Origin: Burkholderiales bacterium
GTDB taxonomy: Bacteria > Pseudomonadota > Gammaproteobacteria > Burkholderiales > Burkholderiaceae_C
Direction of reading: 5' to 3'
Length of the DNA stretch: 56,309 bases
Assembly: GCA_016191995.1 (NCBI GenBank)
Contig: JACPVA010000122.1
Location: 1-56,309 of the forward strand
A model generated the notes under the pieces. That model was not told the DNA's origin, did no database searches, and saw only the letters and a list, made by a program, of their open reading frames with translations. This document shows, one piece after another, positions 54,029 to 56,309 of the stretch (position 1 is its first letter; each line of letters starts with the position of its first letter). The translations under genes and the position numbers were made by a program.

Positions 54029-54263
54029 CGAAGCCGGGACCGGGCCGGCCGGGGCGCGCGGCGGAGGCGGTCGGCGCTGCGCGCCGACTCCCCTGCGATG
54101 CTCGGTCGCCTGGCCCGTCGCCTAACTCGCTACGCTCACTTCGTTCGCTGCGCTCGAACAAAGGCGACGAGTCAGATCGGGATGCGCGCTGCGCGCGCGG
54201 CCAGGCGCCCTGCGCTTCTCGGCGCCTCCCACGCGCGCCCCGGCCGGCCCGGTCCCGGCTTCG
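54029..54263. repeat. Perfect 32-base inverted repeat with inner stems
   Basis: Arms 54029-54060 and 54232-54263 are exact reverse complements (left arm begins CGAAGCCGGGACCGGGCCGG). Between them lie an 8-base stem at 54070-54088 and an 8-base pair at 54116-54123/54162-54169. This looks like a folded mobile-type repeat rather than a simple terminator. Confidence 0.85.
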
Positions 54264-54311
54264 TAGCTGCCAAGGTGGTGTTCGACCGCCGAAAACCCCC
54301 GCGGTAGCCGG

Positions 54312-54409
54312 CCAAGGGTGCCGGGCCCCCTCTCCCGTAAGTAAAGGAGGAGGGTCGGGCGCAGCCCGAACCGGGGGACATGGAGGGAGAGGGGGCCCGG
54401 CACCCTTGG
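54312..54409. repeat. Perfect 25-base inverted repeat
   Basis: Arms 54312-54336 and 54385-54409 are exact reverse complements (left arm begins CCAAGGGTGCCGGGCCCCCT). A second stem, TCGGGC/GCCCGA, lies in the centre at 54355-54369, giving a cruciform-capable element. It lies 78 bases from the end of ydcT and might end its transcript. Confidence 0.85.
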
Positions 54410-54487
54410 CACGCTGGCGCCTGGCAGCCAAAGGAGGCTGTCGGCTGGGCGACCGCTCCGGGCCGAACGCGGACACGGAGTCCTCCC

Positions 54488-55492
54488 TCACCCCGCCAGG
54501 GCGTGCACGGCACGCGCGTCCCAATGCAGGTGCGCCTCGCGGCCGGCCCGCGGCGGCGCCTTGCCTGGGCTGGTCGGCAGGTCGGCCTGCAGCAAGGCCC
54601 CGCCCACATCCACCTTGACGCGGGTGAAGGCGCCGAAATACTGCACCTCGGTCACCGTGCCGCCGGCGCGCGCGCCGGCCGCCTCGCCGAGGCGGATTCG
54701 CTCCGGGCGCAGCATCGCCGCCGCATGCCCGGTCAGGCGCCGCGCGATCTCGCCTTCCAGCACGTTGGCGGCACCGACGAAATGCGCGACAAAGCGCGTC
54801 GCCGGGGTTTCGTAGACCGCCTGCGGCGTGCCGACCTGCTCCAACCGCCCGGCGTTGAAGACGCCGATGCGGTCGCTCATCGACAGCGCCTCGTGCTGGT
54901 CGTGGGTGATGAACAGGAAGGTGATGCCCAGGCGCCGCTGCAGCGCCTTGAGCTCGCTTTGCATCTGCTCGCGCAGCTTGAGGTCCAGCGCACCCAGCGG
55001 CTCGTCGAGCAGCAGCACCTGCGGCTGCCCGATCAGCGCGCGCGCCAGCGCCACCCGCTGTCGCTGCCCGCCCGACAACTGCGCCGGGCGCCGGTCGGCG
55101 ACGCCCGGAAGCTGCACCAGCGCCAGCAGTTCGTCGGCGCGCCGTGTGCGCTCGGCCCTGCCGACCTTGCGCACCATCAGCGGGTAGGCGACGTTGTCGC
55201 GGATGCTCATGTGCGGGAACAGCGCGTAGTCCTGGAAAACGGTGTTTACCGGGCGTGCATACGGCGGCGCGGCGGTCACGTCGGCGCCACCGATCCGGAT
55301 ACGGCCGGCCGTCGGCAACGTGAAGCCGCCGATCATCCGCAGGCAGGTCGTCTTGCCCGACCCCGACGGGCCGAGCAGGGTGAAGAACTCGCCGGCGTCG
55401 ATCGCGAGGTCGACACCCTCGACGGCCCGCACCGCGCCCGGTCCGCTGCCGAAGACGCAGGACACCTGGTCGAGCTCAACCGCTGCCGTCAT
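54488..55492 (-). CDS. ydcT: Polyamine ABC transporter ATP-binding protein
   Basis: 334-residue ATPase of the PotA/YdcT group. Walker A GPSGSGKTT, the Q-loop VFQDYALFPHM, signature [15 protein letters not shown], Walker B LLLDEPLGALD and the switch His (ITHDQHEA) are all intact. A C-terminal TOBE-like domain follows. It should energise YdcU/YdcV. It is 114 bases from the cut binding-protein gene upstream and 565 bases from the permease genes downstream. Confidence 0.88.
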   Translation of the reverse strand: MTAAVELDQVSCVFGSGPGAVRAVEGVDLAIDAGEFFTLLGPSGSGKTTCLRMIGGFTLPTAGRIRIGGADVTAAPPYARPVNTVFQDYALFPHMSIRDNVAYPLMVRKVGRAERTRRADELLALVQLPGVADRRPAQLSGGQRQRVALARALIGQPQVLLLDEPLGALDLKLREQMQSELKALQRRLGITFLFITHDQHEALSMSDRIGVFNAGRLEQVGTPQAVYETPATRFVAHFVGAANVLEGEIARRLTGHAAAMLRPERIRLGEAAGARAGGTVTEVQYFGAFTRVKVDVGGALLQADLPTSPGKAPPRAGREAHLHWDARAVHALAG

Positions 55493-55606
55493 GCGCGCGA
55501 CCGCCGCCGGACAGGGCCACGCCGCGAGCCGGTCGCCGCCGGCACGCACGGGCCGGCCCCACCTTCGACAAGACGAGGCGCCGTCAAGCGTGCCGGCGAC
55601 AAGGCC

Positions 55607-56170
55607 TCAGCGCCCGCCCAGCACCGCGATGTAGTCCGAGACCCACTTGAAGTAGGGCACGCAGGCATTGTTCTGCGACTTGCACTGCGCCACCGGGGTG
55701 CGCCAGAACGAGATCTTCTCGAAGTCGTTGTAGCCCTGGCGCGCGCAACCGTCATCGCCGAGCAGCTTGTTGCCCTTGCACGCCGCCGGCACCGCCGGCA
55801 CCGAGCCGAACCAGGCCGCCAGGTCGCCCTGCAGCTTGGGGTTGAGCGAATGCTCGAGCCACATGTAGGCGCAGTTCGGGTGCTTGGCGTCGGCGTGCAG
55901 CATCGTGCTGTCGGCCCAGCCGGTGGCCCCCTCGACCGGCACGACGGTATCGATCGGCGCCTTCTTGCTGCGCAGGATGTTGGCCTGGAACTGCCAGCTG
56001 CTCGACGCCACCACGCCCTCGTTGGTGAAGTCGTCGATCTGCACGAAGGCATCGTGCCAGTACTTGCCGACCAGCTTGCGCTGGCCGCGCAGCAGGTCGA
56101 GCGCGGCCTTGTACTGCGCCTCGTTCAGCTCGTAGGGGTCCTTGATGCCGAGCGCCGGATTCTTCTTCAT
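55607..56170 (-). pseudogene. ydcS: Polyamine-binding protein, N-terminal half lost to an IS
   Basis: Only the C-terminal 187 residues of a YdcS/PotD-like solute-binding protein remain. They begin KKNPALGIKDPYELNEAQYK, a stretch normally in the middle of such proteins, and continue through FTNEGVVASSSWQFQ and YMWLEHSLNPKLQGDLAAWF. There is no signal peptide and the apparent ATG lies at the insertion-sequence edge. Without the N-terminal lobe the product could not bind substrate. The transporter is thus probably inactive unless another binding protein serves it. Confidence 0.8.
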
Positions 56171-56309
56171 GGCTCTTCGGGAAGTCGAGTGGGTGGGATC
56201 TGGTCATTTCACAGCCGCGGGAGCATGCAGGTGAGGATCTTGAGCCGCAGATAGTCCTGGTCTCGCAGACCGTACGAGCGCCGTTGGATTACGCGGATCT
56301 TGTTGTTCA
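56171..56309 (-). mobile_element. ISL3-like insertion sequence, end only
   Basis: The element starts with a terminal repeat GGCTCTTCGGGAAGTC at 56171, of the GGCTCTT type common in the ISL3 family, and runs off the right edge. It is inserted in the ydcS-like gene. The other end, the full transposase and the flanking target duplication (ttcttcat on this side, if 8 bases) lie outside the window. Confidence 0.75.
56209..56307 (-). CDS. ISL3-type transposase, C-terminal end (partial)
   Basis: Only the last 32 codons are visible, reading from the right edge. NNKIRVIQRRSYGLRDQDYL, then RLKILTCMLPRL before the stop, is the typical tail of ISL3-family transposases, which contains the conserved NNKIR and RRxYG pattern. 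The remainder is outside the window. Confidence 0.72.
   Translation of the reverse strand, partial: NNKIRVIQRRSYGLRDQDYLRLKILTCMLPRL

Larger units (their letters stand above)
53923..54487. repeat. 565-base block of nested inverted repeats within the operon
   Basis: No gene is supported here. The block contains at least four inverted repeats. A perfect 32-base pair (54029-54060 and 54232-54263) encloses a stem GTCGGCGC/GCGCCGAC and a CGTCGCCT/AGGCGACG pair, and a second perfect 25-base pair (54312-54336 and 54385-54409) encloses TCGGGC/GCCCGA. The phrase ctcgctacgctcacttcg and its partner tcgttcgctgcgctcgaac are of a kind often dispersed in Burkholderiales. It interrupts the polyamine operon between ydcT and ydcU. 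Confidence 0.8.

Noticed and set aside
54121..54160. Repeated Arg-Ser-Glu peptide pattern suggesting a coding repeat
   Set aside because: It comes from the ctcgctacgctcacttcg nucleotide repeat and has no start or conserved frame; treated as non-coding repeat DNA.
54380..56254. 624-residue plus-strand frame across ydcT and the IS edge
   Set aside because: It is antisense to ydcT and the ydcS remnant and has no domain or start site.

Overview
This is about 56 kb of very GC-rich chromosome from a betaproteobacterium, most likely of the Burkholderiales and similar to Rubrivivax or Leptothrix. The evidence is the codon use, a DUF4148 protein, a LysE gene between rsmG and parA, a perfect chromosomal parS site, and repeats of the ctcgctacgctcacttcg type. 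No rRNA, tRNA or CRISPR array was seen. The genus is inference.

Left edge (1-1300): remains of a mobile segment. It holds an N-terminally truncated tyrosine recombinase, a BrnA antitoxin gene overlapping it, and a brnT toxin gene broken by a frameshift. Region 1.3-11 kb is a peptide importer: yejF-yejE-yejB on the minus strand, and divergently from it three tandem paralogous family-5 solute-binding proteins that are nearly or fully overlapping.

Region 11-20 kb: a FeeM-like N-acyl amino acid synthase, an acetoacetyl-CoA synthetase, a LysR regulator with a clear T-N11-A dyad in front of it, thioredoxin 2 (trxC), an orphan GspE/PilB-type ATPase, a DUF4148 protein and a LuxR regulator. Region 20-28.5 kb: a metallo-beta-lactamase-fold hydrolase, a PaiB-like FMN protein, a LytS-type histidine kinase followed by a second LytS-like protein lacking the phospho-acceptor His and the ATP-binding Asn, their LytTR response regulator, an AmpG-like transporter and an M48 protease.

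Region 28.5-35 kb is an accessory patch. It has a degenerate-cyclase/STAND ATPase/TPR protein and three lipoproteins of unknown function. Two of these are paralogs made by a tandem segmental duplication that also copied the last 60 codons of the ATPase gene, now left as a relic. Region 35-38.9 kb holds a Crp/Fnr regulator, a PAS-LuxR regulator, a histidine phosphatase, a YkgJ-like cysteine-cluster protein and small membrane proteins.

Region 39-50 kb is the chromosome-partition neighbourhood mnmG-rsmG-lysE-parA ... parB, with parS sites inside mnmG and rsmG. parA and parB are separated by about 5.4 kb that carries a minus-strand block: argC, a fused beta-phosphoglucomutase/trehalose-phosphatase and a GH65 phosphorylase.

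Region 49.8-56.3 kb: a LysR regulator and a ydcSTUV-patD-like putrescine/polyamine uptake and oxidation operon. The operon looks damaged. Its binding-protein gene is cut by an ISL3-like insertion sequence at the right edge, and a 565-bp block of nested inverted repeats separates the ATPase gene from the permease genes.
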